The notes: generated by a model not told the origin, from the sequence alone. Shown: positions 41,637 through 53,747, counted from the stretch's first letter. The stretch: DNA of 64,000 nucleotides from Pyropia yezoensis (GCA_009829735.1 CM020618.1:27814894-27878893), one strand, 5' to 3'. Numbers and translations are program-made.

Positions 41637-44002
41637 CCCCGTCCTCTCTCGACGTCAATGCACGTTCTGGACAGTGACACGTCCTCTGCCCAGCAGCAAT
41701 GCCGTCAAAAACAGGTCAATTACGGGACGGCGTCCAGTCGTCACTCCCAACGACACGCGAACAGCGTGGAAGGGGGGTAGCGCTTGTACCGCGGGGAGGC
41801 GTTCTTCCGTATGGCGCCAGATATTATTGCGGGTGGGGAGACTTCAACGCACGGGGAGCTGTTGTCGTGCGGTGGGGCTTCACCGAAAGAGACAGAAGAA
41901 TGCCCCCCGGACGATGCCGCATGGGCGTCGTCTTCAACGCCACCCTGCGCGGCACGGTGACGAAGGATGTCCGCATGACGATCAGCCGCGGAAACGTGTG
42001 GCCAACCATGATGCTGTGCCCCACCACACATTGCTCGCCGCACAAAGAAGAGAGTGCAAGACTCACGGTCACGGGCGCCACGCACTCGAGTGTGCCGCGA
42101 AGCGCTAAGGCCACTGGCCAAACCGCTCCACCAGACGCCAAGTCTGAGACAAACCTCTAGAGGAGGACAGGTGCCATCGCACTTGCCGCTCACCGGTGCA
42201 AGAAGTCTTGCAGCCTGCCTAGGGGTTGGCAGTGGACGAGTGACGCCGCCACTTGAGCGTCAGAGGCAGCTTCGGGCACCACCCACGAAGCCTCCTCGAA
42301 GAGAAGCTGAGGGCCGACGACCACAGGTACGCTCCACACGAGCGTCTGTCAGAGAGATCAGATAGCTGCCCGGTCGCCGAAGACAACAAGTGGGAGTGAG
42401 GGAGCAGGGAAGCAAGGGAGGGGGGCGATGGCTGCACGGTCGTCGGTGGCGGCACCGTTCGACCATTCACTCGAAAGGGATCACACAGGACGCCATGAAA
42501 CGGAACTCCCGCGAATCTAGTGCGCCTCTTCTTCACCCCGATTAGTACGGCCCAGAGCATCTCTTTCAAGAACCCGCTCACGTGCAGTCCCGGAACGACA
42601 ACGAAGCGAAAGTCGAACGGAGTCAGGTACGAGACAGCATTGTAAGCAATCTGCCAAGACGACTGCAACGGCCCTTCTTCTCGGCCCTCCCCCATCGCGC
42701 AAATTGGCCTGGCAAAATGCGGCCACAACGGTGTCTTGTGCGCATGCCTCAATCGGTCGCTGTTGCTTCAGGGTCACCTGCCGCAAGCTCCTGCGTCTGG
42801 AGTCGGATGCTCATCATGCGCGGCTACAGGACCGTCGGGAGCAGGCTACTGCTGTCGGGTGCCTTTCGCTGCCGCCTGTCTTGCCAGGCAGCGCGCGAGT
42901 GGATATGGGTTTGGCGCATGTCTCGCCTCCATACTGTACATTTGCGCTTTTGTCGGTATCACCTGCCGAATGCTGCTGCGTCGGGAGCTGGCTACGGCTT
43001 TCGGGCGCCCTTCGTTGCCACCTGCCTTGACAGGCGGCGGACGAGTGGATATGGGCCTGGTGCATGCTTCGAAACTGTGCATAGGCACTTCTTTCGGTGC
43101 GCGTAAGGGCAACAGCCACGGTGTGGGTTTGGTGGACCTTTGCTGGAGGAGGGCATGCGGGCATTATTCAGCACAGCTTCGGTGTCCGTTTTGAGCGTCC
43201 GATGCTGGGAGAAGCTCTTTTGGAAGACCGCTCTTGCCGCGCCATAGCGCGACCCGTTCTTGCCGCGCCATAGCGCGACCCGCTTATTCAAAAGGCCACA
43301 GACAGCGTGCGCCAGTCTGTCATCTGACAACGTTCTCGCACACTCACCTACTCCCCTCGTCTGATCCCCATGACAGTCTCCCTGACCTGCCTTTTTCCCC
43401 ACATTATCTTGCCCGCCTGTTGCGCCTTTCTGCTGCCGCTAGGCAACAACCGAGATCTCCTGCGCCCACAGACATGACTATGGAATTTGAGTCGATGCCG
43501 CTCATGGACGTCTGCGATGTGATTTACCGCGCGGCTCCCAAGCAGCTGCTCGGGGCAGCAACGATTGCGGCTTTGTAGAAGAGCTTCACGCGCTTGTGGT
43601 CCGACTCTGCAGCGCGCGGTGACGTCCTTACCCCTCTGGCGCCACCAACGTGCCCGGGTTCTGACAAGAACGCGCGGGTTTCCCAACAGGCAGACCTGCT
43701 CGTGTTGGCTGTCATGCAGGAGACTTCGAGCCGCGTGCAAACGAGCCATGGTGACGTCATCGCGGAGGTCGTCCGCGGTTGGAGGAGGGTGAACCAGGAG
43801 GACACTAGTCGGCTCCACGAAGCTTTCAAGCTTTGCGTCATGCGGCGGCCAATAGACGGGAGGTCGTTGTTTCGCCGCGTACTCTACAACGCGGCTCTTC
43901 AACACGTTGCTAACCGGGACGGCGCCAACGTCGACATCGTCATGCGCTTCCCTGACGCCGAGAAGGCCGACGCCAGTGTGGCCTTGTGAAACAAGTACTA
44001 CG
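41637..44002. repeat. 2,366-bp tandem duplication, unit 2
   Basis: This is the identical second unit. At its right edge the sequence continues into CGTACACAAAGAAGG and a further open frame, so this unit keeps the original right flank and unit 1 keeps the original left flank. Confidence 0.95.
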
Positions 44003-44343
44003 CGTACACAAAGAAGGCACTGGTGTGTGGCACCATAGAAGAGACGGAGGGAGGTGCCGGTCACGTTGAGACCGAGAGTGAAACGGTGAAGGTCGCCAGC
44101 GGTTGCTTGGTGGAGGATGCTATTTTCGTGCTGGAGGCGTATGTGACGTGCACAGTGGCCCCCGGAGACGCTATTTTGGCGGCTGCTGGGGACAAGCTGC
44201 GCGTCATGCACAACGACAAGGACTTCGTCTGGAACTCCAGTGAGTCCCAGGACCGTGTCGGATCCGTCATCTCGGGGCCGGATGCCTGGCGACTGCTGCT
44301 GCCGCGAAAGAGCACTCGAGAGAAGATCGATGGCCTCCAGTAA
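43474..44343 (+). pseudogene. unknown protein gene, full-length copy in unit 2 with two in-frame stops
   Basis: One frame of 289 codons is broken only by TAG (43,576-43,578) and TGA (43,987-43,989). Between and after the stops it looks coding: MDVCDVIYRAAPKQLLGAA, then LVLAVMQETSSRVQTSHGD, then VEDAIFVLEAYVTCTVAPGD and DAWRLLLPRKSTREK. The part after the second stop lies outside the duplication. No domain is recognised. The spacing of stops in one otherwise open frame suggests an old gene, probably of the surrounding DNA transposon, that has taken point nonsense mutations. Readthrough cannot be excluded. Confidence 0.5.
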
Positions 44344-46917
44344 AAGCACGGCTTGCTCAAGTGACCTCAAGGCATGAGGCGCGGTCGCTGTGAAAGGTTG
44401 TGTTCGACATGACTGAGAGATGCGCCATTCGGACGGGCTGCTTGTGTCGCTCCCCTGCATTGTGGTATGTTTCAGAGAGCTTCACATGGTACACGGCCCA
44501 GGGCGGCCGGTGGCCAGGGAGGTGCTCTTCGCTACAGGCCGACCGCCACCACCACCCATGCGCAGTGACATCCCTCCTTACACCAGCACCGCCTATTCCG
44601 TCGGCGTCCCTCAAGAGAAAGCAACCTAGGAATGCTGCTCAGCCCCGACCGGTTCCCCTCGGCGGGGGACAGCGACATCAAGGGAGGCACAAGACGATTT
44701 CCCTTTCACTTTCCCATCGCCACACCCTCCTTCGTCTCCCGCCACAACACCCTTCCCACGGAGCCGCAACACCACTTCCCGCGTTGCCTTCTAGAGCAGC
44801 AAAACCAAAACCGGTGTCCTCTTTCGAGCTCCATGCACGCGAACGTCTGCATTACGCGATCCAGCTTGACACCCCCCCCCCCTCCGCCTGTCCACTACTC
44901 GCACTTGGCCAGCCCGGTACTCGAGGAGATACCGGCTGACTGTGCTCCTAACAAGTGAACAGCCGCCGCCAAGCACCCCGGCCGCAGTCGTAGGATTCAC
45001 CACCCCACGGTCCGCCGCCCCCGCCAGCATCCTTGCGTACAATCGCACCGCCACGGCCACCACGCCACCAAACATTGCTGGCACTGCCTGCGCTCGTCCT
45101 CACAATGGGGTCCGCGCCATATCAGCCGCCGTCGCCGTCACAAGTACCCACAGCCCCCGTAGAGGAACCCCACGGCCGACGTCGCAGGGTGCACACCAAC
45201 CTGTTCCGCCGCCTCCGCCGACAGCCGCACGTACAAATGCACGACCGCTGCCACCGGGCCAGCATACACCGCCGTGTCTCCGCGGCTATTCTTCACCGAG
45301 GAGTCTAAGCTGTACCAGTCGCCGTCGCCGTCAATAAAGCGCAGTCGCCATCGAGCATCATAGCCGCCATGGCTGTCACAAGAAAGAACGGCGAGGACCG
45401 CACCAACATCGACGGCGATGCCGCATGCGCGGACGCTCGCCACCGCCGCCGTCCTGCTCACAAGCACCCCCGCCACGCCCGATGCTGGGGCCGTACAGAG
45501 ATATGCATAACCCAACGGGCCGAGCCGTGCATCGTGCAGCTGCCGCTGCAACAACCGAAGTGCGTCGACGGTGCAGACGTCGGTGCTGTTGTCAACGTCG
45601 TGGCCCCATCCACGATAAGCTCCGCCTGCCCCCTTGTGAAGTCCCTGGCAGAGTGGGGACGCCGGGGGGACAGCGCGGGACACCGCCAAGGGCGCCGACG
45701 ACGAACGCGAGGTAAAGCCCAGTCGGCGGTCCGTCCTCCGTCCCAGCCGCAAGCCCATTGCAGGCCGCCCCACCCCCCGGTGCACGACATGAGAGGGGAT
45801 GTGGTACTTATCACGGAAATCGAACGTGCGATCAACCCCTCGTCCTCAAGGACCAATGATTGGTCCTTCGGACATTACGTGCACGTGTACGCGAGCGCCC
45901 CACTCCCGCCCCACTCGAGGAGGGGACTGACTCGCAGGCCGACACGCTGGCGACTCAGTGCCTCCTGATTGGCAGGCCTGCGCTTCGGAACCGGCAATCG
46001 CGTGTCAGCGTCCGTTTCTAATTTGTCTCGTCCATTCCGTTGCCTCGGCCGTGCAGTCCACATCGCCGGCTTTCTTGAATTGTGCGAGGCGTGTGCCCGC
46101 TCGAACGCACCGGCATGAGCTCAAAAAGCGCGCGCAGGCGCCTCCCACCCGCCACGGCTCTCTGGATGGCAGCGGCAGGTGTGCGAGACAGTGTGCGCGC
46201 GCAGCCAGGCAGACTGCGGCACTCAGCACGGCCACCACACAGGGTATGTGTGTTGCGCACGCTGCCCTGTTTGCTTCGCGCGCCGCCGTCAGCACGCAGG
46301 GCGCGACCGCCCTTTCGTGACCGGACCAGCGTGTCTTCTATCCGTGCAGCTGTGCCGTCACCCTCTTCAGCCCCTACTCGGCATTCATCTCGTTGAGTGG
46401 CACTCTCCGTGAGCTGGCCCCTCTTGCTTCGTAGTCACTGGTTGCCCACACGTGTGCTCTTCCATCTTGACAACTGTGCGTCCATCCCGATTTTACCCCT
46501 TGACCTCAACCGTTCCCTGGGCACTGGTTGGTGAGCGTTGCTTCGAATTTTCTGGGACCGATCCGTCCGCTTGCCTTCCCCTTGTTGTACCTGTGACGCC
46601 AACGTAAGTTCTAGCTGTGGTTGAGCAACCACTGTGGATGAGTGCGGCAGTTGAGAGCTGCCCGCATGGAAGGTTCAGTGTAGGGAGCTGCCGACGGGGA
46701 CAGCTGCCGTCGCGGGGGGCTGCCATCGTGCAGGGGCTGAAGGACGTGAACTTTTGACTGACACCAGAGAAGACCCAGTGCTAGACTGTGCAGCGGTGGG
46801 GGGGGCGGGGGCGGGGGAACCTTTCTAACGCCACGCCAGGCACTCACTGACACACTGACGCAAATATGCTATGCGCTGGGAAATTGCTTTGTGGAGTGCG
46901 CAGCAAAGCCGTGGTCC
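44344..46917. other. degraded mobile or intergenic DNA
   Basis: The best frame is - 45,785-45,138, whose end (VAAVVHLYVRLSAEAAEQVG...) resembles part of the - frame 45,084-44,791 (VVAVAVRLYARMLAGAADRG). This suggests an old internal duplication of a coding fragment. I cannot name it. The rest shows no motif. Confidence 0.35.
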
Positions 46918-47364
46918 ATGGAGCCTGTTCTCTTCCACCACCCTACACACGACATGGCCCCGGGAGGCGCCATGGTCATCAACCCGTGGACAGGCGCGAC
47001 GCCGGCCGCCCAGCCATGCCAAGACGTGCGTCTGCAGGTCGACCACAGGTTTCTGGCGAGGAGCAACACAGCCCTCGTGGTGGAACCCCCGGTCAAGGGC
47101 CGTTTGACCATGGGCAAGACCGCCCATGGTAGTCCGGCTGGGGAGCTCAGCACTATATTTCAACGCGTGCGACGAGACGACGAGGATCCACAACTGTTGA
47201 TTTTTATCCCGATGGAGGTGTCGATGTCACCAACCCACACCCCCATGCGGCACTCGCTGCAGTACATGCGCCCGCAAAACGTGCGCCGCACGCCTGCTAA
47301 TGTGTTTGTGTACACCGCTGCGAACGTCCCTGACACGGACGGGAGCCACTGGAGGGGCTTTTGA
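46918..47364 (+). CDS. hypothetical protein, 148 aa
   Basis: An ATG-started frame with mixed composition, not the Arg/Pro bias of chance frames here. It includes MAPGGAMVINPWTG, DVRLQVDHRFLARSNTALVV, DPQLLIFIPMEVSMSP and ANVFVYTAANVPDTDGSHW. It could be the end of a larger transposon protein, since the frame is open upstream without ATG to 46,891. No family recognised. Confidence 0.35.
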   Translation: MEPVLFHHPTHDMAPGGAMVINPWTGATPAAQPCQDVRLQVDHRFLARSNTALVVEPPVKGRLTMGKTAHGSPAGELSTIFQRVRRDDEDPQLLIFIPMEVSMSPTHTPMRHSLQYMRPQNVRRTPANVFVYTAANVPDTDGSHWRGF

Positions 47365-48878
47365 GAAGAACGTTCTGGGTGGGGGGTGAGCGCATGGCTG
47401 AAAGTGGGTGTGTGTGAGTGAGGAGTGGCTTGAAGTGCGGGATGGCGCCCGGTATGGTGCGCGCCGTTCGGGCAGCAGTGGTTGGGAGTGCGGGATGGCG
47501 CCCGGCTCGGTGTGCTCCGCTCGGCCAGCTGCCAGACTACGTGCGGGAAGGAGAGCGCGGGAGAACGTTAGCACGGCGTGCGCGATGGTGAGCGCGGGAG
47601 GACGGCGCGCGCGAGACGTCGGGGCCGGTCGGAAAGCGGCGACGAGGGAGGATGAAAAAAACCAGCATTATTGTACTGTTGAGCCATACAGGCTGAAAGA
47701 GCGTCTGCATGCGGTGAGCTGAAAAAGGATCCGGTGAACAGCTCTGGCGTTCTGAGTCATGCAGTGTTTGACAGGGCTGTTGAAACAGCTCTGCACACAG
47801 AGTTCCGAAAGCCGTATTCAGGTGTTCACTCAGTGCTCCGGAGCCGGAGTCAAGACCTCGAAAGAGCTGAAGGAAGTCTGTCGAAAAGAGGTGGGGAGGG
47901 CACGCACTTTTGTGCTGGCCCGAATCAGATCCGATAGTGGGTTCCGCCACGAGCTGGTTCGTGGGGAATTTTACGGCTGCTCCACGAATCGCCTCGGACG
48001 ACCTAATTCGGCCTCGGTGGTGTCCCGTGCAACGGGGAGGCGCGTTGGAACGGGTCGTGAGGGGGAGGAAGCTGTCGCGGAAACAGGATCCTCTGACAGC
48101 GATCCCGGCATTCGCCACAGCCCGGCAACAAGCCCGCGGCAGAAAAAGCAGTCGGCGGCGACCGCAGTGCCAGGCTGGCAGTGCACGCGGGCCGAGCGGC
48201 AACGGGGCTCGCTGTTCACAGAGGATGGAGGCTGTCACTTCCGCGAGCCACCTCTCCCTCCACGACGGCGGGGGGCGACGCAAGAGCGACACCCAATGCC
48301 TGCAAGGGCCTACAGTCAGGCGCCGGACGACACAGCATGTACATATAAGTACATATGTAATGTACACACATGACTTTCGCCATCCAATAGATTTCCACAG
48401 ACCACTCTGCAGACGAAAGCTCATGTAAGCTCGCACCACGTGGCCTCACGTGGCCAATCGTGCTCCGGTAGGAGGCGGGGCAGTCATCCAGTTCGAGTCG
48501 TGAGGGGCGCGCTCCTCTTCCTTAGCCGATTCGAGTGCGCTAGGGGAGAGGAAGCCCGGTCATTGCACTCTTCGTTCTTGCCGCCGCTCCTCCCGCGCTG
48601 CACCTCGGAATCCGGTTCGACCGAGCCTCATCCCCCCCCCCCCCCATTCCTGCGTGACCCGCCGTGCGTCGCCTGGTGGGTGCAATCCGCCCCTCTCGCG
48701 GTGCCCGGCGTGCGGGTGGTGCGCTTCCGTTGGGCTCGCCAGCCCCCGGCGTGCCCGCGCAACCGCCGTGGTGCTTGTTCCTTCGACAGGCGTGTGCGCC
48801 TTCGCCGGGTTGAGCTAATGCCCTTTCACCTTCGCTCTCGTATCCCTTCTCGTGTTGTAGGCTTCCCGCTGCCCCGTC
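47365..48878. other. intergenic, no gene seen
   Basis: A G-rich segment (47,365-47,640) is followed by mixed sequence, then the pyrimidine-rich upstream region of the MYND gene. Long reverse frames here have no motif. A TACATATAAGTACATATGTA patch lies near 48,340. Confidence 0.45.
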
Positions 48879-51389
48879 ATGGCAGCCACCTCCCCCGCCC
48901 TGCCCGAGTTGTTCTGGCAGCTGGTGGATAGTGCCCAGCCGGCAGAGCTGGGCGCCCTGGATTCTTACCTGACGCCCACCACGTGCCACTCGTTGCTGGC
49001 CAACCGGTCGTCCGTCGCCGCCCTGGTGGACAGCTTCACCACGTGCGTCGGGCGGCTGGTCGACTGTTCGGATGGGCGAGACACGGGCAACCCCGAGAGG
49101 GGGTATTGGCACAACCGCGCCCACAAGCGGTGGATTGCAATCGACAGGGCGACCAAGTCGTGCCTCTGTGGTGATGATGTCATCTTTGATGGCCTAGCCG
49201 TGGTGCTGCGTGACATTTACTCGCCCAACAGCCTGAGGGACGTCCCGGAGCTCGACCTGTACGTGACGCTGTTTGAGACGCTCGTCGACCGCTTGGCCGA
49301 GCGCCCAACCTCCGGTAGGCGCGGAAACGTTGGTGTGGCACGGCGCACGGCCTTCTGTGCTGCGTTGGACGATGATGCCTCCCGGCGGGCGCGGCTGACG
49401 CGGCTCGCGACGGCACCTTTGGTTCTCACCATGGCCGCTGACAGGCTCTCCCACACCATCGACCGGCGTGTGAACAATTTGTATGACGCACGGGAGCTGG
49501 TACCGAGCCTGGCCGTGTTTGCCACGGTCTGCCCGCGCAAGCTGCTCTCCGCCGTTCCCGATGTGACGGCCCAGGTTGTTCGCCACATGGGCTCCCTGCT
49601 GAACCACGGGTCTTCTGAAGCAGGTAACACGTTGCCGCTGCTGTCGCTGCTGTTGATTACCCTCAAGGAGCTCGTGACTGTGGATGCGACCCAATTCCGG
49701 CGCATCCCTGCGGCGCCGCGGTTGCTGGCCAAGCTTGCTCGGTTGATTGGCGAGAACGTCGAGCTTGTTGACCCCATTTTGTCCCTCCTTTGCGTGTATG
49801 GGGTGGTGTGGCAGGGGCTGGCACGCTCTCCTTCCACCGATGTAGCGAGTCTGCTGGTTCGGTACGCAACCGCCCCGCTGGCGGGGGCTCCGCCCGACTT
49901 CGCTGCCCGTGCAGCCAACCTGGCCCTCCACGTTGCGATGGGTGCAGATGCGTCGGCATCTCACACGGTACCTGCCGCTCTGCTCGACGCAAAGCCGCAG
50001 TGGCGGAGGTCGTCGCGGGTGGCAGTTGGCACACCCCTCGGGACCATCTTCCAGGCGCTCTATCGGCTTGGCAGCAGCACCTCCCGGTCCGCTGGTGGGG
50101 CGGTGCGGCCAACCCCTTGGGCCCCTGCGCCATGCCCTCCGTCGTGTGTTCAGTTTCTGGCATCTATAGCCGGCCGCTGCTGGGGCTGCGGCAATGACCA
50201 CGCCGCGGACGCCCCCGACCGCCCCGTGAAGCGATGCTCCAAGTGCTCTGTCGCGCTCTACTGCTCCGCCGCCTGTTCCTCTGCGTCGTGGGCAGAGCAC
50301 AAGCGGGCGTGTCCTGGCTGGGCCCGTCTGGGCGACCAGGCGGTTCAGGCAGAGAAGTCTCGGCAGGCGGCGGGCAGCTCCTTGTCGCCGGCACCAGCGC
50401 CCACGCCCCGCCTTCGCGCCCGTCGGGTGGTTTACAACGCGACGCAAGAGGACTTCTCGGGCAACTGGAAGACCGACTGGACTTGGCCGGCAGCCAAGGC
50501 ACGGCAGGTGGAGGATGCTGGTCTTCTATTGCGGGACGTTGTGTGCCTCGTTGAGCGTGAGTCAGGGGCGGTGGTGATTGCTCCAGCCGAGGCATACGCC
50601 CACTGGCCGGGGGCGGTGCCCCGCGATATGCTCGACGCGCCGCTTGCCAAGAACAATGGCCGCATGCTCCGCGTCATCCATCGGGTCCACCCTCCACACG
50701 TGATGTCCTTTGGACCCAAGTCGTTGGGCCTCGCGCCCCGTCCCGCAGAGGCGGACCTGCCGGTGCCTGTCTCGTCGAGGGGCGGTGCAGCGACCCATTC
50801 CCGGTCGGCTGCGCCGGCGCGCAGCTCCGTCCCTCGTATCCTCGCGAGCGCCCGCACAAATGGTGCTGACGACTCGGACTCGGACGACTCAATGGTGGCG
50901 GCTTTCAACGCAGCGGCCAGCATCTCTGGCCGCGCCACGCAACCGCTGGACCCGTCCATCGCGGCCGAGGTGCGCGCGTGGCGCATGGCGGGGACGCTGA
51001 CGGTGGTGCCCAAGGCGCCCATCCCGGTGGTCTCGCTGCAATCGGTGCGGGTGGTTCGGCCTCCCGAAGACCCAACGGACCCGCCCACCCTGAAGGTTCG
51101 CCTCCTGGTCCGCGCGTATGACCACATGAATCGTACGATGAACGGTGGCGGCAGCAGTGGCAGCGGTGGCGGCAGCCGCGGCGGTGGCAGGAGCAGCACC
51201 AAGCGTAGCGGCGGCAGTGGCAGCAGGGGCGCCAGCGGCAGCGGCGGCGGCAGCGGTAACGGTTTGGCCGGCTTTCCTAGTGGCTCTGCCGGCGTCCTCC
51301 AACAGCTGCTGCAGGAGTGCAACCCACGGTTGCTGTGTGAGGACGCGGTTGAGGCCTTGGGCCGAGGCGCCGCTCGTATGCGCTCGTAG
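48879..51389 (+). CDS. MYND zinc-finger protein, 836 aa
   Basis: The ATG at 48,879 follows a C/T-rich leader. Residues 1-400 form a helical, armadillo/HEAT-like region (ELVPSLAVFATVCPRKLLSA, TLPLLSLLLITLKELV). A MYND finger occupies residues 434-478 with all eight metal ligands (Cys 434, 437, 453, 456, 462, 466, His 474, Cys 478). Residues ~500-620 look globular, with GNWKTDWTWPAAKARQVEDAG. A disordered region follows, with DDSDSDDS and a Gly/Ser-rich tract at about 750-795. MYND domains bind Pro-rich peptides and occur in transcription co-regulators and methyltransferases. No SET domain is present here. Intron-free. Function unknown. Confidence 0.85.
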   Translation: MAATSPALPELFWQLVDSAQPAELGALDSYLTPTTCHSLLANRSSVAALVDSFTTCVGRLVDCSDGRDTGNPERGYWHNRAHKRWIAIDRATKSCLCGDDVIFDGLAVVLRDIYSPNSLRDVPELDLYVTLFETLVDRLAERPTSGRRGNVGVARRTAFCAALDDDASRRARLTRLATAPLVLTMAADRLSHTIDRRVNNLYDARELVPSLAVFATVCPRKLLSAVPDVTAQVVRHMGSLLNHGSSEAGNTLPLLSLLLITLKELVTVDATQFRRIPAAPRLLAKLARLIGENVELVDPILSLLCVYGVVWQGLARSPSTDVASLLVRYATAPLAGAPPDFAARAANLALHVAMGADASASHTVPAALLDAKPQWRRSSRVAVGTPLGTIFQALYRLGSSTSRSAGGAVRPTPWAPAPCPPSCVQFLASIAGRCWGCGNDHAADAPDRPVKRCSKCSVALYCSAACSSASWAEHKRACPGWARLGDQAVQAEKSRQAAGSSLSPAPAPTPRLRARRVVYNATQEDFSGNWKTDWTWPAAKARQVEDAGLLLRDVVCLVERESGAVVIAPAEAYAHWPGAVPRDMLDAPLAKNNGRMLRVIHRVHPPHVMSFGPKSLGLAPRPAEADLPVPVSSRGGAATHSRSAAPARSSVPRILASARTNGADDSDSDDSMVAAFNAAASISGRATQPLDPSIAAEVRAWRMAGTLTVVPKAPIPVVSLQSVRVVRPPEDPTDPPTLKVRLLVRAYDHMNRTMNGGGSSGSGGGSRGGGRSSTKRSGGSGSRGASGSGGGSGNGLAGFPSGSAGVLQQLLQECNPRLLCEDAVEALGRGAARMRS

Positions 51390-52379
51390 TGTGGGATGAT
51401 GAAACCAGGCCCCGCGCACCCGCGACGGAACGCGTGCCGGGACGAACGTGGGCGGCGGCGGCGTTGCGGCTGCGTCGCTGCGCATTGATGAGGAAGATAG
51501 TGGGGGGCGGAGCTCGATGCGAGGGCGTTTCCACTTTAACACGGCACTGCTGCTGTGCCAGTACTGGCACTGCCGTTGGCATTAGTTGCCGAGTCTGTTG
51601 CTTTGTGTGTGTCCCGCGCACCGTCCTGGTGGGGTACGAGGTGGGTGGAAGTACGCTTTTAGGCTCGAGAAGGATGCATTCTGTGTTTGTTTTTATCTCT
51701 TTTGGCTCGCACTTCCCCGTCAACGGCGGCCAAACTGCCCACCCCCCTCCGTTCCCCTCACCCTGCATCGCCACGACTCCCTCACACCGACTCCGCTTTC
51801 TGGGCGCCCTTCCCCTCTCCCCCCCCCCGCCGACAGCTGCCCCTCCCCCCACCGTCGTTTTGACTAACCAGGAGACCGCGCTGCGCCGCCCATCGCCGGC
51901 CTCCGCGCGCGCCCACGAGGGCGTGTGCGGGCGGTCGGCAATGTAGGTAGCCCAGCAACTTCGCGCCCGCTGCGGCTACGCGGGACCCCGCCTGCTTCCC
52001 CCCCCCCCCCCCCCCCTCCCTCCCCCTTGTTGCGTTTCCCCCTTGTGCTACGCAGGTGTAAGAGCCGACCGAGGCGCCCGGGTGGGAGTGGCTGCCGTGG
52101 TCCGTCCTCGCGTCGGGGGGCCGGTCGCCCCTCGTCCAGCCGCTCCAGGTGTTGATCGACCGTGGGAACACCCCCGACGGCGGGGGCGCCGCCGCCGCCG
52201 CTACCGCCATCATGGCCGCTGCCGCGCCCAAAGTGCCCGTTGGGGGGTTGGACGCGCCGCCGCCGCCGCCCCCGAGCGCGCCGCCGCCGCCGCCCCCGAG
52301 CGCGCCGCCGTCGCCGCCACCGACGGCGCCGTGACGGATGTTCACCTCGGTGATTGCAACCACGGTGCAGGGTACACGA
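51390..52379. other. intergenic, simple-sequence rich
   Basis: Includes a C-run at 51,999-52,016 and GCC/CCG triplet repeats at 52,180-52,330 that read as poly-Pro/Ala in one frame and poly-Gly/Arg in reverse. No gene supported. Confidence 0.45.
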
Positions 52380-53023
52380 GTTCTCCAAAATATTGATGCG
52401 GACCTGTTCAGAATCCGAACATAACGAATAATTCACGGTTCTCTTTCCTAACATATTTGACAAAACTGAAACATCAAGCGCAGCACAAGTTTTGTAAAAG
52501 TCTTCAAAAGAATGGACATGCACATGTCCATCAAAGACTCAGATTTGTTCTTCCAGATTGATGATGGCTGTCAGGGCGCGTCCAACGACAGGCTTTCCGA
52601 GACCATATTTCTTAAAAATAAGGATATTGCCACGTTGATCTTTCGGGGAACGTGGGAACGTCACGACTGCGTCCGACAACGTCTTGGAACGGGACCGAGG
52701 GAAAAGGATGGCTGTCGTCGCCTCTGGAGATTACTGTAAGTACATTCGTCTGCGACCGGATAAACGTCGGAACGAGGTTGGGATTCCGACTCGATTTCCC
52801 GACAGCTAGTACGTGCCAAAAGTCGACCAGTGCCGGAAATGTCGACCCGCCTGACGGCCCCAAGAAGGCCGATTTTTTGAAGGATGTATTTTTCTCCGCT
52901 GCTTGCATCCAACAGCACGAGAAGCTCACATGACCTGGGCATGAGACCTTCCACCAGCAGATGGACATGGACGTTGTCCACTTTCTGGTCCAGCATCAAC
53001 ACCAGGGGGTCGACGCCCTCCAC
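52380..53023 (-). pseudogene. low-GC coding-like remnant, possibly foreign
   Basis: This patch is clearly A/T-richer than its surroundings. Read on the - strand, a frame at about 52,640-52,380 gives ILIFKKYGLGKPVVGRALTA, an in-frame stop, then FDGHVHVHSFEDFYKTCAAL and NYSLCSDSEQVRINILENS. These look like real protein, and the DGHVHVH string resembles a metal-binding start of amidohydrolase/PHP-type proteins. A second frame at 53,023-52,661 (VHVHLLVEGLMPRSCELLVLL) is open as well. Breaks and frame changes show decay. The identity is uncertain. Confidence 0.35.
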
Positions 53024-53747
53024 GCTGTGCTCTTTTCTCTTCTTCAGAGTGTATTTCTGACGGCGTCAAATAGCATCCAGGTGGCCCAATGCGCGTGGTC
53101 GTGCTACACTCAGCATGATTGATTCGCTCACCATGCACCGCAGACCCAGATTGATCGCAGATCCGGGTGTTTCCATTGGCTTCATGGTCTGGTCGACATT
53201 CCCGGAGCGACTCTTACAGTCCGTTGGACTTCTCTCGCTCGTAGCTCAGAGAGAACAGAAGCACTTAGAAAAAAAAATCACGTCTTACTCGCCTCGGTCT
53301 CGTCTACAAGCACGTGCTTTGTGCTTTTCTTGTAGTCCAGGGTTGAGGCGACTGCTTGGACACGCGTTCTGCCTCCACTGCCGTCTGTGGTCTGGCCAAT
53401 CACGTCGCTGGATCGCACGGGTGGAGAAAGGGGCCCCTGACACGGCTTCCTGCACACCAGGGTGCCGTAGGGGGCACAAAGCGCGGTCGCCGTGGCACAC
53501 TCGTACACGCGCGTGGGACGAGCATGTCCCGCGCTGTACTGCACGCACCCAACCGACCTGCCGACGTCCTGGTGTGCCCACCGCCGTCGTCACCGTCACC
53601 GTCCCCGCCACCGGCCCACCCATCGCACCACTATTGTTTGTGTGGACTGGCTGTCTCCCGCCCCGCCGTTTTAGCGCACCGCCACCACCGCGGCATTCGG
53701 CGCTGTTGTCACAGCCGCATCGCTCGTGGCTGCTGCAGACCTTGTCA

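Noticed and set aside
45138-45785. Saccharopine-dehydrogenase-like gene on the - strand
   Set aside because: The C-terminal pattern is faintly similar, but no nucleotide-binding motif or start is visible; kept only as an unnamed fragment.
47537-48439. 300-codon reverse frame
   Set aside because: No domain, mixed composition without coding rhythm, and overlapped by equally long + frames.
51782-52523. Gly/Arg-rich reverse frames
   Set aside because: They arise from GCC/CCG triplet repeats. Only the low-GC stretch beyond 52,380 looks protein-derived.
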